A stretch of DNA of 64,000 nucleotides from Ignavibacteriales bacterium. Lineage in GTDB: Bacteria; Bacteroidota; Ignavibacteria; UBA10030; SZUA-254. Every line of letters starts with the position of its first letter. Positions within the stretch are counted from its first letter, which is position 1. Positions 46,875 to 58,011 of the stretch are shown one piece after another. The stretch lies in the NCBI GenBank assembly GCA_016214905.1, contig JACRMQ010000005.1, forward strand, positions 124,001 to 188,000, given 5' to 3'. The position numbers and the translations under genes were made by a program. The notes beneath the pieces were generated by a model. It searched no databases. It saw only the letters and a program-made list of their open reading frames with translations, and was not told the origin of the DNA.

Positions 46875-48137
46875 GTGGATAAATTCATCATTACTGGAGG
46901 AAATACACTTAATGGGTGTGTAAAAATTGGCGGTTCAAAAAATGCGGCATTGGCGCTCATGCCTGCAACGCTTTTAGCCAGCGGAAAATATCAGTTCGAT
47001 AACATGCCCGAACTTCGCGACATTTCTACCATGTCGAAGCTCCTCGAAATGATGGGTGTGGATTCAGATAAGCATAATCAGTCCCTATCGATAAATACAT
47101 TTCGCGTGAATAAGTTCGAAGCTCCCTATGAGCAAGTGAAGAAAATGCGTGCTTCAATTTATGTTTTAGGTCCGCTCGTATCAAGATATGGATACGCGAA
47201 GGTTTCATTACCCGGTGGTTGCGCGTGGGGACCGCGACCTGTTAATCTTCATATTGAAGGAATAAGGAAGTTGGGCGCGAAGATCGAGATCGATCAGGGA
47301 TATATCATCGCGAAGGCAAACAGATTGAAGGGTGCGCGGATTGCTTTTGATGTTTCAAGTGTCGGCGCCACAGGGAATGTGATGATGGCGGCTGCTCTTG
47401 CAAAAGGAACATCGGTGATTGAAAACGCAGCCATCGAACCGGAAATAATCGCTCTCACAGAATTTTTGATCAAGATGGGGGCGCGCATCGACGGTATCGG
47501 AACGACACGGTTAGAAATCGAAGGGGTTGATGCGTTGCATCCTGTTAATGAAAGTATGATTCCCGATAGAATTGAAGCCGGAACATTTTTAATAGCCGCC
47601 GCGCTGACCGGTAGCAAGATCAAAATCGAAAATTGCAATCCAAACCATCTCTCTTCCCTTTTGGCGAAATTGGAAAAAGCAGGCTCGAGATTACAAATAG
47701 GATCGGATTGGATAAAAATTCAATCACCAAAAAATCCTAATCCTGTTGATGTTACAACTGCGGTATATCCGGGATTTCCAACCGACATGCAAGCGCAATG
47801 GTTGTCACTAATGTCGGTTGCAAAGGGATCATCAGTGATTACCGATACGATATACTTCGACAGATTTAAACATGTACCTGAATTAATCCGACTTGGCGCC
47901 AACATTGAATTAAACCGGAACACTGCAATAGTTAAGGGAGTGAAACAACTTAAAGCCGCAAAGGTAATGTCGACCGACCTGCGTGCCTCTGCAAGCTTGG
48001 TACTAGCCGGACTGATAGCAAAAGGAAAGACTGAAGTCCTCCGCGTTTATCACCTCGATCGCGGATATGAACGATTAGAGAAAAAATTGCAGACACTCGG
48101 GGCAAAAATAAGAAGAGTTTCCGGTAAAGAATATTAA
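46875..48137 (+). CDS. murA: UDP-N-acetylglucosamine 1-carboxyvinyltransferase
   Basis: First committed step of peptidoglycan synthesis: transfers enolpyruvate from PEP to UDP-GlcNAc. It has 'CVKIGGSKNAALALMPATLL' (Lys22-type site), the catalytic Cys116 in 'LPGGCAWGPRPVNLHIEG', 'GATGNVMMAAALAKGTS' and 'YPGFPTDMQAQW' near 298, all as in MurA. The start is taken as GTG at 46875 because AAAAGG (46861-46866) lies 8 bases before it; the frame opens upstream with TTG at 46857, which has no ribosome-binding site. About 420 residues, normal length. The Cys form should be fosfomycin-sensitive. Confidence 0.95.
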   Translation: MDKFIITGGNTLNGCVKIGGSKNAALALMPATLLASGKYQFDNMPELRDISTMSKLLEMMGVDSDKHNQSLSINTFRVNKFEAPYEQVKKMRASIYVLGPLVSRYGYAKVSLPGGCAWGPRPVNLHIEGIRKLGAKIEIDQGYIIAKANRLKGARIAFDVSSVGATGNVMMAAALAKGTSVIENAAIEPEIIALTEFLIKMGARIDGIGTTRLEIEGVDALHPVNESMIPDRIEAGTFLIAAALTGSKIKIENCNPNHLSSLLAKLEKAGSRLQIGSDWIKIQSPKNPNPVDVTTAVYPGFPTDMQAQWLSLMSVAKGSSVITDTIYFDRFKHVPELIRLGANIELNRNTAIVKGVKQLKAAKVMSTDLRASASLVLAGLIAKGKTEVLRVYHLDRGYERLEKKLQTLGAKIRRVSGKEY

Positions 48138-48159
48138 TTTTATTTCCGATCATTTTTTA

Positions 48160-50061
48160 ATGCAAGAATTAGAACCCGATCCGAGAGATTATCGCGAGAC
48201 GCTTTTATCTGAAGCGGTGAATACCGAATCACCGCAAATGAATAAGACACTCTCTGTTTTTCGGACTTACTGGAAACAATTATTCATTCTATCTTTATGC
48301 ACTCTATTCATTTACGGAATTACCGTCACATACGATTTTGTCAATTACGATGATTACTACCTTGTTTCCCAGAACGAATCATTCCTAAAAAATCCGGGAA
48401 ATATCATTGCCTCGTTCTCGACCAGTGCATTTACATCATGGCGACAAGAAAGCATCTATTACCGTCCGATACTTTTAATAAGCTATATCCTCGACTATCA
48501 AATTTGGAAACTAAATCCGGCAGGATATCATGCCACAAACATCATCTTACATCTGATAACAGTAGCATTCATTTTTTTTCTATTTAACTCTCTTTCTAAA
48601 CAAATATGGCTCGCCTTAATTGCCGCTTTATTTTTCGCCGTCCATCCCATAAATGTTGAATCGGTTGCGTGGATTGCGGGCAGAAATGATATTCTCCTCG
48701 CGCTCTTCGTCGTTTTGATGATTTATTGGTATCATCTGCATTATGAAGTTGAAGAAAAATCGAACCGATATTTTATTCTGAGCGTCGTTGCTTTTTCTCT
48801 CGCCTTGTTCACTAAGGAATCAGCCGCGTTTTATCTCGCATTGATACCTTTATACGAACTTGTCATAAAAAAAGAACCTCTTCAATTATTATTCACAAAG
48901 ATTAAGATTAAAAAATTCTCACTGTTGTTATCTCCGTTGATCATTTATCTTCTTATCCGAATTTTACTTTTGGGGAAAATGATTGGCGCGGAAGAGATGT
49001 ACGGTAAACTTCCGTTCTGGAGTCGGGTTCAGATTCTTCCGGCTATACTTACAGAAAATATTAAATTGCTTCTTGCTCCAATAAATTTATCGGTTGAGCA
49101 TCCACTCGACCAATTGCTCTGGCTCGAATCTCCATGGAATATAATAGCGTTGATCGTTACGATCACGCTCTCAATTTTATTTATTTTCTCTTTACGCCAA
49201 AAAAATGTTTTTAGTTTTGCTTTGCTATGGATTGGCGTCGGTTTGATACCATCTTTAAATATTATACCATTGGCTGTTCCGATTCTCGAACATCGCCTTT
49301 ACACACCGATGGTTGGATTTGCTTTCGTTTTTGTAACGCTTATTTCAAGTATCAACATCGGAAAGAATTTCCTTACAACAAGAATAGCGGTAATATTGTT
49401 GGTAATTGCCTTTACAATTTCTTCCTTTTTGCAAGTTCCTGTTTGGAAAAATAGCGAATCGTTATGGCTTAATGCTATCGAGAAAGCTCCGACCGCGAGT
49501 CGATCATACTTTAATCTTGCAGGACACTATTTCGACAAGCAAGAATACGACCGATCAATTATTCTCTTAAAAAAATATATCGAATTAAAACCTGATGATT
49601 TTTTAGGATATTCAAAGTTGAGACAGACTTATTACATATCGGGAAAAATACCCGAAGCTGTCTCGGTGTGTAGAACACTTATTTCACTTGAACCAAAAAA
49701 CGAGAATCGTTACATCGAATTAGCCGCGTTGTTCGAACAACTGAGTCTTCCCGACAGCGCAATCAACACTTACCTTCAAGCGTTGAATAAAGATTCAATT
49801 TCATACCGCATTCATGAACGATTGGGATTACTGTACGCAAATCTGAATAACCGAGAAAACGCGATACAATCGTTGCTGCAATCTGTCCGCATCAAACCGG
49901 ATTATGCTTCCGCATATTTCAATCTTGGAAAAATATACTCTATGATAGGGAAAACCGACAGCGCGTTGATCATGATTGAGCGCGGAGAAAGTTTTGGGAA
50001 AATACCGACCGATATGGTTCAGTTAAAAAATATTCTGCTTGGCTCCAAATCGGATAAGTAA
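48160..50061 (+). CDS. TMTC-like membrane GT-C protein with C-terminal TPR repeats
   Basis: A 633-residue protein. After a cytoplasmic 40-residue start it has about 10-11 transmembrane segments. 'DFVNYDDYYLVSQNESFL' near 63-80 places Asp residues in the first loop, as in GT-C sugar transferases, and 'ALFFAVHPINVESVAWIAGR' near 157-176 is the TMTC-type signature. From about residue 430, four or five TPR units follow ('YFNLAGHYFDKQEYDRSIIL', 'YFNLGKIYSMIGKTDSALI'). This layout matches bacterial TMTC-like O-mannosyltransferase candidates. The substrate is unknown. It starts 22 bp after murA. Confidence 0.75.
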   Translation: MQELEPDPRDYRETLLSEAVNTESPQMNKTLSVFRTYWKQLFILSLCTLFIYGITVTYDFVNYDDYYLVSQNESFLKNPGNIIASFSTSAFTSWRQESIYYRPILLISYILDYQIWKLNPAGYHATNIILHLITVAFIFFLFNSLSKQIWLALIAALFFAVHPINVESVAWIAGRNDILLALFVVLMIYWYHLHYEVEEKSNRYFILSVVAFSLALFTKESAAFYLALIPLYELVIKKEPLQLLFTKIKIKKFSLLLSPLIIYLLIRILLLGKMIGAEEMYGKLPFWSRVQILPAILTENIKLLLAPINLSVEHPLDQLLWLESPWNIIALIVTITLSILFIFSLRQKNVFSFALLWIGVGLIPSLNIIPLAVPILEHRLYTPMVGFAFVFVTLISSINIGKNFLTTRIAVILLVIAFTISSFLQVPVWKNSESLWLNAIEKAPTASRSYFNLAGHYFDKQEYDRSIILLKKYIELKPDDFLGYSKLRQTYYISGKIPEAVSVCRTLISLEPKNENRYIELAALFEQLSLPDSAINTYLQALNKDSISYRIHERLGLLYANLNNRENAIQSLLQSVRIKPDYASAYFNLGKIYSMIGKTDSALIMIERGESFGKIPTDMVQLKNILLGSKSDK

Positions 50062-50121
50062 CATTCCGAACAGACCTTAATTTATTATCTTTGCTTTTCT
50101 ACCAAAATTTGGCGATATTGA

Positions 50122-51486
<1,365 letters not shown>

Positions 51487-51517
51487 TTATGTACAACTAT
51501 TTATTTGGAGCACCTAA

Positions 51518-51889
51518 ATGCCTCATTCTACTGTTAAAATTGATGAACTAATAAACGATCATTCAAAATGCTTAGAAGATTGGTATCGTGGTACATACGC
51601 AGTTAGCGCTGCCCCAGGAATGCCAGTCGCTAAAATGCCAGATATCAAAAAAATCGAATTTTTATTTAATGAATGGTTTAATGCAAGAAGAGAGCAACTA
51701 ACAAATTTGATCTGCATCGAATGGGATTATCCATCAAAACGATTGGATCCAAAATTTCAAGATATTGTACAATTGACCGCTGCGTTGGCAGATTATCTTG
51801 TGCATTTCAAAACAATTATCCCCGCACCTTTTTCAACTGCAGTATTATTAATACAGAACGGCCTTGATAAACTTTGTAAAGTTTTGTAG
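51518..51889 (+). CDS. Hypothetical all-helical protein between enolase and trypsin-NACHT
   Basis: A 123-residue protein with no recognised domain. It looks mostly alpha-helical and soluble: an amphipathic stretch at about 4-25, a loop with 'SAAPGMPVAKMPD' near 30-42, then helices with 'IEFLFNEWFNARREQLTNLI' (46-65) and a Leu/Ala-rich end. There is no signal peptide or membrane segment. GGAG at 51507-51510 is a good ribosome-binding site. It lies 31 bp after the enolase and 5 bp before the protease-NACHT gene, in the same direction, so it is probably part of the cassette. It could be an adaptor domain (such as the effector-associated domains of bacterial conflict systems) or a regulator; this is a guess. 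Confidence 0.75.
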   Translation: MPHSTVKIDELINDHSKCLEDWYRGTYAVSAAPGMPVAKMPDIKKIEFLFNEWFNARREQLTNLICIEWDYPSKRLDPKFQDIVQLTAALADYLVHFKTIIPAPFSTAVLLIQNGLDKLCKVL

Positions 51890-51894
51890 TATTT

Positions 51895-54321
51895 ATGACA
51901 TTCGCAAGGTTACAAAAGAATACAAAATCTACCGTGTTAATATGGAATAAGAAACAATTAATTGGAACAGGTGTAATTATAACATCCTATGGTCTTATTG
52001 TAACTTGTTCACACATTCATAGGAATGAAAAAAAAATCTATGTTGAAATAAATGGTAGGAAAATTGAAGCTAACGTATATAAAATATATACGAATAAAGA
52101 TGTAACTGTTCTGAAGTGTTTAGGTTTCAACTCATTAGTTCATGCTGACTTATCAGATAATAGAAATCTATTCGTAGGCCAAAATGTTTATGTTATTTCT
52201 CCATCAATTCAACAAGATGATTACGCAAAAGACCCTGCTCCTAACTTATTGACAATAGCAACTTCAATTGCGCAAGTTTTATTAAACAAAAATGGAGATA
52301 TTAAACATTTTAATTTGACCATGCCAGTTAAATCGGGCGATAGCGGCTCAGGTATTTTTGATGATAAAGGTATGCTGATTGGTATAATATCCACAAAAAT
52401 GATCGACGGTGTAGCTGCTGCAATACCAATATTTTTCAATAATATTAATGCTGACCTTATTTTTAATCTAAAATTATTAATCCGATACAAAAAAAAAATA
52501 TATTATTATCTGCAAGACCAAGATATTTTTAAAAAATATATTTCTCTTAGATGCAAAATAAAAGGAAATGGGACCTGTAGCTTATCAAACTTTGTAATAA
52601 ATAAGTGGCTCAAAGACAATTCAAAACAATTCTTAGCTATCTTTGGAGAATTCGGATCTGGAAAATCTTTTTTTTGTTATCGATTGTCACATCTTTTAAC
52701 CGCTAATCCAGATCCTGGCACAAAGATACCGATAGTTATAAAGCTTAGCGAATTCAAGGGTTCTAATCAACCAACTTTGAAACAATTCCTCTTAGCACAA
52801 ATCTCTGAGAAATTAGGATTTCATTTTTTTGATTGGGAGGCTTTGGCGAATCTTTTGAATTCAGGAAAAATTTTATTGATTTATGACGGTTTCGAAGAAA
52901 TGAGTTTAAAAGCAAGCCGATTTCATATACTCGATAATTTCAAAGAAATTATTTCTACTTTTACACCAGGTTTGAAAGTAATACTCACATGTCGGACGCA
53001 TTACTTCAGATCTGAAGAAGAAGAAAAATTACTCACAAAAAGCGTACGTCCTGATGTCGTTGAAAGCTTACTAATGGAATATAGCAATCCTAGAAGTGTA
53101 TCATTAATCTATCTACTACCATTTCGAAAATCCGATGTCAAGAAATATCTAACGCTATCAACTGATCACTGGAGGAGTATTTATGCTAAAATCAATGATC
53201 CAAAGTTCTACAACCTTACCGATTTAGCCAAAAGACCAATACTTCTCAATGTAATTGCTGAAACAATAACTGAATTGGATTTCACAGAGAATAAGATTAC
53301 AGTAACTTCACTTTATCATCGATATGTTGAATTGTGTTTTTCGAGAGAATATGCTAGAACTGGTATGTCATCAGAAAAACAATTCGAATTAATGGAGAAT
53401 CTGGCTTTTGAAGCTTATCAAGAAAAGATAAATTATCTAACAGTGGATTTGATGAATAAAGTCATATCAATACAAAATCCCCATGATAGCTTTATGGATT
53501 CTGAGCTTTTTATTAGGAGTTATCCTTTTTTTAAAAAAGAAGAAGATAACCATCAAAATTTGCATTTTATTCATCAATCTTTCTTTGAATTTTTCGTAGC
53601 CAAAAAAATTGCTTCCAGTATTGAGGCACGATATCATAAACTATATTCAACAGAGTATTTAACAACTCCAATTGACAAATATCTTGTGGAACTTCTAGAG
53701 AGCAGTGGTACCCTTAAAGTTATACAATTATGGCTCAGCAAACATCAAGATGTCAACGTAAGAATGAATTGTGCGGTAACTTTAGGCAGGACTGGGCGCA
53801 AAGAATTTATTGAGATCCTAAACAATTGTCTTCTCACAGAAAAAGATATTGGAGTCGCTGGTCGCATTTCAGAAGCACTCCATTCTCTGGGTAGCAACGA
53901 ATCACTAAATACGTTCCTATATAACATTGATAAATACTCAGAGGTAGAAATTGATACGGGAAAATCAGAAAGCCATTCTTTGCTTTATGATATAGTGCAA
54001 CCCCTAGAAAATATTGATTCAGATATAGTTCGAAAAATAATAATGAATTTAAATCACCCCAATCCAAGAATTAGAAAATTTGCTGTTTTTATATTAGGGC
54101 GTATACAATCCCCGCTCGCGACTGAATCACTCTTACTATTTTTAAGGAACAAACACGAAACAATTCGGGCACGGCGTTATGCTGCAGCAGCTCTTGGCTA
54201 TATAGGTGATAGAAAATCTTTGAAGGTATTGCATTCGATCATTAAGGAGGAAAAAAATAAATATTTTACCGCTGAGTGTATAAAAGCCATTAAACGTATT
54301 AAAGAAAAACGTAAATTATGA
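51895..54321 (+). CDS. Trypsin-like protease-NACHT-HEAT STAND protein, putative defence/conflict effector
   Basis: An 808-residue, three-part protein. Residues 1-190 are a trypsin-like serine protease with a complete triad: His40 in 'IVTCSHIHR', Asp69 in 'NKDVTVLK' and Ser150 in 'SGDSGSGIF'. Residues about 240-560 are a NACHT NTPase: Walker A GEFGSGKS (251-258), Walker B '[11 protein letters not shown]' (326-336), a sensor region '[11 protein letters not shown]' near 362, then a helical region ending '[19 protein letters not shown]'. From about 640 to the end, HEAT-like repeats occur ('[18 protein letters not shown]', '[20 protein letters not shown]'). This is the layout of signal-activated NLR-like conflict proteins: repeat sensor, NACHT switch, protease effector. 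No signal peptide, so cytosolic. Codons are visibly more AT-rich than in murA or the phosphomutase nearby. Confidence 0.88.
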   Translation: MTFARLQKNTKSTVLIWNKKQLIGTGVIITSYGLIVTCSHIHRNEKKIYVEINGRKIEANVYKIYTNKDVTVLKCLGFNSLVHADLSDNRNLFVGQNVYVISPSIQQDDYAKDPAPNLLTIATSIAQVLLNKNGDIKHFNLTMPVKSGDSGSGIFDDKGMLIGIISTKMIDGVAAAIPIFFNNINADLIFNLKLLIRYKKKIYYYLQDQDIFKKYISLRCKIKGNGTCSLSNFVINKWLKDNSKQFLAIFGEFGSGKSFFCYRLSHLLTANPDPGTKIPIVIKLSEFKGSNQPTLKQFLLAQISEKLGFHFFDWEALANLLNSGKILLIYDGFEEMSLKASRFHILDNFKEIISTFTPGLKVILTCRTHYFRSEEEEKLLTKSVRPDVVESLLMEYSNPRSVSLIYLLPFRKSDVKKYLTLSTDHWRSIYAKINDPKFYNLTDLAKRPILLNVIAETITELDFTENKITVTSLYHRYVELCFSREYARTGMSSEKQFELMENLAFEAYQEKINYLTVDLMNKVISIQNPHDSFMDSELFIRSYPFFKKEEDNHQNLHFIHQSFFEFFVAKKIASSIEARYHKLYSTEYLTTPIDKYLVELLESSGTLKVIQLWLSKHQDVNVRMNCAVTLGRTGRKEFIEILNNCLLTEKDIGVAGRISEALHSLGSNESLNTFLYNIDKYSEVEIDTGKSESHSLLYDIVQPLENIDSDIVRKIIMNLNHPNPRIRKFAVFILGRIQSPLATESLLLFLRNKHETIRARRYAAAALGYIGDRKSLKVLHSIIKEEKNKYFTAECIKAIKRIKEKRKL

Positions 54322-54350
54322 CGATTCATCTATTAATTAGATTATTCTTC

Positions 54351-54434
54351 AGAGTTGCGAAATATAATCAGCTAATACGTATCGAGGAAGAGCTTTCTTC
54401 AAATGCTATCTTCCCCGGAATAAGCGCTTTTAAA
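54351..54434 (+). pseudogene. eno: Remnant of a canonical enolase 3' end
   Basis: Translating from 54351 gives the typical C-terminus of bacterial enolase, starting '[15 protein letters not shown]' and ending 'FPGISAFK' before TAA at 54432-54434. It lies 29 bp after the stop of the protease-NACHT gene. In frame upstream it continues only as far as an ATG at 54318 through unrelated residues, so the other ~400 codons of this enolase are missing. It aligns with residues 399-422 of the intact enolase at 50161, but at DNA level the two are clearly diverged; the remnant is closer to the general enolase consensus. It marks the insertion or replacement point of the cassette. Confidence 0.85.
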
Positions 54435-54525
54435 TAAAACGTTTGCAATCTGTGTTTCTCTGCGGTAAAAAGCTCATCGTAGAGGTGCAGATGAAATTGG
54501 GTCTAAACAAAAAGGAGATAAAAGT

Positions 54526-55533
54526 ATGAACCGCTTGATTATCAGCTTCTCGATCATAATGATTTTCTGGAATCGAGCATATTCACAGGGAGAGGATTCA
54601 ACAAGTTTTGTGAACGTCATCAATTCGTTACTCGGCAGGAACCAACCGAAACTTGGTTTCATGTCGCAGTTTGCCGCTGAAGTAAAAGATGACGGCAAAA
54701 ACACAACGAGTGAATTCACGATACGATCTCTTCGTATGTATTTGACAGGTTCGGTCGATGAAAATTTTTCTTATTATTTTCAAGGAAATTTGAACGGAAC
54801 ATTTTCGCTTCTCGATTTGAAGTTGATGTATAAACTTAACGATCATTTTCGAATCGATGCAGGGAAACTCAAAACACCGTACTCAGTCGAATACCTGCTG
54901 AACGATGCGCGTATCTTCTTTACAAGTCGATCCACAGTTGCAAGTACGATAGGACCATTCAAACAAAATGGCATGCAGTTGAACGGATCTTTCCTCGATA
55001 AAAAAATACTGTTCACAGTCGGCGCCTATAACGGCGACAATGCCGTGAAGAAAAACATTTCTCTCTTTGTTGGAAGAGTGTTGCTCAAGCCGATTAAAAA
55101 AGAAGAAAATGAGATGGGACTACAGCTTGAATTTGGTGGCAGTATGGCATACACAAAAGAGGAAGATGATTTTTCCAGTCTTCCATTTTACGGAAAGAAT
55201 CATAATCTCAACGGTCTTTATTCCAGAATAATGTTCAAAGATTATTGGTTAGAAGGGGAATACCTTAATGCTGTCAGCAATTCTCAAAAAACTCGTGAGG
55301 GTTTTTATCTCGATCTTGGAAAGAAGTTAACTCCCGAGATTGAAGCAGCAGTACGTTTTGACTGGTATGCAAAATATCCGAAATGGATTTACGATATATC
55401 ACGTAAATATATCGCCGGACTGAATTATTATCCCTTCAAGGAGATCAAACTCCAACTGAACTATGAAAGAGATCAAACGTTGAAAGTTAATGCCGGTTAT
55501 TTAAATTTTCAGTATGCAATAAATTTTGAATAA
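54526..55533 (+). CDS. Phosphate-selective porin O/P-like protein
   Basis: A 335-residue outer-membrane barrel with a signal peptide (cut near Ser20-Gln21). 'SEFTIRSLRMYLTGSVDENF' near 62-81 and 'LLDLKLMYKLNDHFRIDAGK' followed by 'LKTPYSVEYLL' near 115-125 match the OprO/OprP porin pattern ('r.ar...g.......y..q.d......l.da.......l.v..G..k.P'). It is shorter than Pseudomonas OprP (about 440). A strong ribosome-binding site (AAAGGAGAT) precedes the start. It could pass phosphate or other anions; specificity is not readable. Confidence 0.82.
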   Translation: MNRLIISFSIIMIFWNRAYSQGEDSTSFVNVINSLLGRNQPKLGFMSQFAAEVKDDGKNTTSEFTIRSLRMYLTGSVDENFSYYFQGNLNGTFSLLDLKLMYKLNDHFRIDAGKLKTPYSVEYLLNDARIFFTSRSTVASTIGPFKQNGMQLNGSFLDKKILFTVGAYNGDNAVKKNISLFVGRVLLKPIKKEENEMGLQLEFGGSMAYTKEEDDFSSLPFYGKNHNLNGLYSRIMFKDYWLEGEYLNAVSNSQKTREGFYLDLGKKLTPEIEAAVRFDWYAKYPKWIYDISRKYIAGLNYYPFKEIKLQLNYERDQTLKVNAGYLNFQYAINFE

Positions 55534-55549
55534 ATAAACAGAAAGAAAT

Positions 55550-56980
55550 ATGAATCACGATATCAAATTTGGAACAGACGGCTGGCGCGGTAAGATTGCG
55601 GAAGATTATACATTCGATAATGTCCGGCGTTGCACTCAGGGCTTTGCCGATTATTTAAAATCTACGCACTCATCCGATAAATTGCAACGCGGCGTGGTGG
55701 TTGGCGGTGACAGGCGTTTTCACTCTGAAAATTTTGCTATTGCTTCTGCTGAAGTTCTCGCGGCAAACGGAATCCACGTTCACTTTTGCGGGGGCGGTGT
55801 GCCAACACCGGTTATTTCATTCAGCGTGAAAGCCCGTAACGCAATAGCCGCAATCAACATCACTGCAAGTCACAATCCGCCTGTTGATAATGGTTTCAAG
55901 GTTCGTGACGAAAACGGCGGTGCTATTGATCCCGACGGTTTGATAAAAATTGAAGCGCTGATTCCAAATGATATTTCTTCAGTTAAAAGAATTAAATTCG
56001 ATGACGGAATTGCCTCAGGCAAAATATTAAAATTCAACGCCGATGAAGATTATATTAAACAAATTAAAAAGTTAGTCGATCTTGAGCCGATTAAACAAGC
56101 CGGCTTTAAAGTTTTAGTCGATCCGATGTGGGGCAACGGCGCCGGTTGGTTTACACGGCTGATCGGTGGCGGTAAAACTCAGATCATCGAAATCCACAGC
56201 GAACGCAATCCTATTTTTCCCGAGATGAGCAGACCTGAGCCGATTCCGCCGAACATAGATGCGGGTTTAGCAAAAGCAAAAGAGATCGGAGCCGATGTTG
56301 TGGTCATAACCGATGGCGATGCGGACAGGTGCGGCTTCGCCGATGAGAACGGAAATTTTTTGGATCAACTCCGAGTGTACGCCTTGCTTGCGATGTATCT
56401 GTTAGATGTTCGCAAACAGCGCGGCGCGATTGTGAAAACACTATCCACTACTTCTATGCTTGAAGCGCTTGGAAATATTTATAACGTGCCGGTTCATGAA
56501 ACAGGTGTCGGCTTTAAATTTGTAGCTCCAAAGATGATGGAAACAGATGCGATAATCGGCGGCGAGGAAAGCGGCGGTTATGCTTTTCGCGGACATGTAC
56601 CTGAACGCGATGGAATTTTAGCGGGACTTCTCTTCCTCGATTTTATGGTGAAGACGAAATTGAAACCATCACAGCTTCTTGCAAAATTATTCGAGAAAGT
56701 TGGTCCGCATTATTATGACCGCATAGATACGATCATCGAGGCAAGCCAAAAAGATGGAATCCTGAAAAATCTTAAAGAAAATCAACCCAAGAAGTTAGGG
56801 AACTGGGAAGTTGCGAAGGTGAATCTTACAGATGGATTTAAATTTGTACTGAACGACGGCAGTTGGCTCTTGATCCGTTTCTCCGGCACAGAACCGCTTG
56901 TGAGAATTTATTCGGAAGCATTGAGTAAAGAGCAAGTTAAGCAGCTTTTATTGGCGGGGAAGAAACTTATTGAAGGATGA
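55550..56980 (+). CDS. Phosphoglucomutase/phosphomannomutase family enzyme
   Basis: A 476-residue alpha-D-phosphohexomutase. The phosphoserine loop '[15 protein letters not shown]' (Ser near 106), the metal-binding '[17 protein letters not shown]' near 245-261, the sugar-binding '[19 protein letters not shown]' near 341-359 and the phosphate-binding '[18 protein letters not shown]' near 443-460 are all present. It could make glucose-1-phosphate or mannose-1-phosphate. The stop codon falls at the edge of a GGATGA-type repeat stretch that begins the next element. Confidence 0.93.
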   Translation: MNHDIKFGTDGWRGKIAEDYTFDNVRRCTQGFADYLKSTHSSDKLQRGVVVGGDRRFHSENFAIASAEVLAANGIHVHFCGGGVPTPVISFSVKARNAIAAINITASHNPPVDNGFKVRDENGGAIDPDGLIKIEALIPNDISSVKRIKFDDGIASGKILKFNADEDYIKQIKKLVDLEPIKQAGFKVLVDPMWGNGAGWFTRLIGGGKTQIIEIHSERNPIFPEMSRPEPIPPNIDAGLAKAKEIGADVVVITDGDADRCGFADENGNFLDQLRVYALLAMYLLDVRKQRGAIVKTLSTTSMLEALGNIYNVPVHETGVGFKFVAPKMMETDAIIGGEESGGYAFRGHVPERDGILAGLLFLDFMVKTKLKPSQLLAKLFEKVGPHYYDRIDTIIEASQKDGILKNLKENQPKKLGNWEVAKVNLTDGFKFVLNDGSWLLIRFSGTEPLVRIYSEALSKEQVKQLLLAGKKLIEG

Positions 56981-57050
56981 ATGCTGAAGGATGAGGGATG
57001 ATAGCGTTAAGGATAAAGGATGAAGTTTAAAGGATGAGGGATGATAAGAT
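56972..57050 (+). repeat. Left GGATGA-rich repeat flanking the four-helix-bundle gene
   Basis: Degenerate copies of AAGGATGA/GAGGGATGA occupy 56972-57050. The complementary form (TTCATCC repeated) appears at 57433-57462 on the other side of the gene, so the two form imperfect inverted repeats around a small ORF. Confidence 0.7.
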
Positions 57051-57402
57051 GATGGATTTGAGGAAGAGGACGAAAGAGTTTGCTTTGATGATAATAAAGA
57101 TTTACTCCTCTCTTTCAAAGACAACAGAAAGTCAGGTTTTGGGAAAACAATTATTAAGATCGGGCACATCTGTTGGCGCTCATTATCGGGAAGCATGCCG
57201 CGCTCGATCAAATGCGGAATTTATCAGCAAATTAGAAGGTGGTTTACAGGAACTTGAAGAAACTCAGTATTGGTTAGAATTATTTATTGAAGCAGCTAAT
57301 TCAGAATCATCTGCGTTTCGAAATGTGTTAAAAGAATCGGATGAATTAATCGCCATATTCACAACTATCGTTAAAGAAGTAAAGCTTAAAGGCAAGAAAT
57401 GA
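57034..57402 (+). CDS. Four-helix bundle protein, 23S rRNA-intervening-sequence (IVP/S23) family
   Basis: A 122-residue, fully helical protein. 'GKQLLRSGTSVGAHYREACRARS' region at about 40-62 and 'EETQYWLELFIEAANSES' near 78-95 are the hallmarks of the S23/IVP four-helix-bundle family. The family was first seen in ORFs of intervening sequences in 23S rRNA genes, and is also related to the Avd accessory protein of diversity-generating retroelements. Three ATGs (57034, 57049, 57052) are possible starts; the family usually starts close to the 'DLRKRTKEFAL' stretch, which favours 57049 or 57052. The gene sits between inverted GGATGA repeats, outside any rRNA gene. Confidence 0.85.
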   Translation: MRDDKMMDLRKRTKEFALMIIKIYSSLSKTTESQVLGKQLLRSGTSVGAHYREACRARSNAEFISKLEGGLQELEETQYWLELFIEAANSESSAFRNVLKESDELIAIFTTIVKEVKLKGKK

Positions 57403-57432
57403 CATTTCGAATAATACATTTATTAAACGGAT

Positions 57433-57462
57433 TTCATCCTTCATCCATCACCCTTCATCCTT
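57433..57462 (+). repeat. Right repeat (TTCATCC form) flanking the four-helix-bundle gene
   Basis: Four TTCATCC/CATCAC-type units. The reverse complement matches the GGATGA units at 56972-57050, giving an inverted pair about 400-480 bp apart. Confidence 0.7.
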
Positions 57463-57475
57463 ATAAAGATTAGCG

Positions 57476-58000
57476 ATGAATCATATTTTTCAATATTCGC
57501 TGATTATATTACTGTTGTCGTTCGGCTTGTCTGAGACTTTCGCCCAACACTCAATCCAAAAACAACTTCCGTCAAAAACAAACTCCAACTACGGCAAATA
57601 TAATTTTTCTTTCAAAACTCTCGACGGTAAAACAATAAAGGTCGGCGATTTTGGAGGGAAAATATTGCTCGTCAATATTTGGGCACCGTGGTGCGAGCCG
57701 TGCAAGAAAGAATCGGAGGGTCTCGCCAAGCTTTACAAAGAGTTTCATCCAAAAGGATTCGAGGTTGTTGGCATTGCAGTTAAGACTACTGAAACCGCCG
57801 TACGTTCATTCATACAAGAAAATAACGTAACATGGCAAATAGGTATTAAAGATGATCTTTTAAATATTTACAAAACTGTGGGCTTGCCGCAAAGTTATCT
57901 TTTCAACCGAGATGGTTCTCTTATAAAAGAATTCGTCGGCTATACTGCCGAAGAAGCGTTACGCCAACAGCTCGAGCAAATTTTAAAACCAAAAAAATAA
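57476..58000 (+). CDS. TlpA/ResA-like periplasmic thiol-disulfide oxidoreductase
   Basis: A 174-residue exported thioredoxin-fold protein. A signal peptide (about 1-23, ending 'SETFAQ') is followed by 'FSFKTLDGKTIKVGDFGGK', the active site 'WAPWCEPCKKE' with Cys73 and Cys76, and the cis-Pro region 'TVGLPQSYLFNRDG'. This is the AhpC/TSA-Redoxin TlpA pattern used in cytochrome c maturation or thiol repair in the periplasm. Length is normal. No partner gene is adjacent. Confidence 0.9.
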   Translation: MNHIFQYSLIILLLSFGLSETFAQHSIQKQLPSKTNSNYGKYNFSFKTLDGKTIKVGDFGGKILLVNIWAPWCEPCKKESEGLAKLYKEFHPKGFEVVGIAVKTTETAVRSFIQENNVTWQIGIKDDLLNIYKTVGLPQSYLFNRDGSLIKEFVGYTAEEALRQQLEQILKPKK

Positions 58001-58011
58001 TTTTACTTCAG

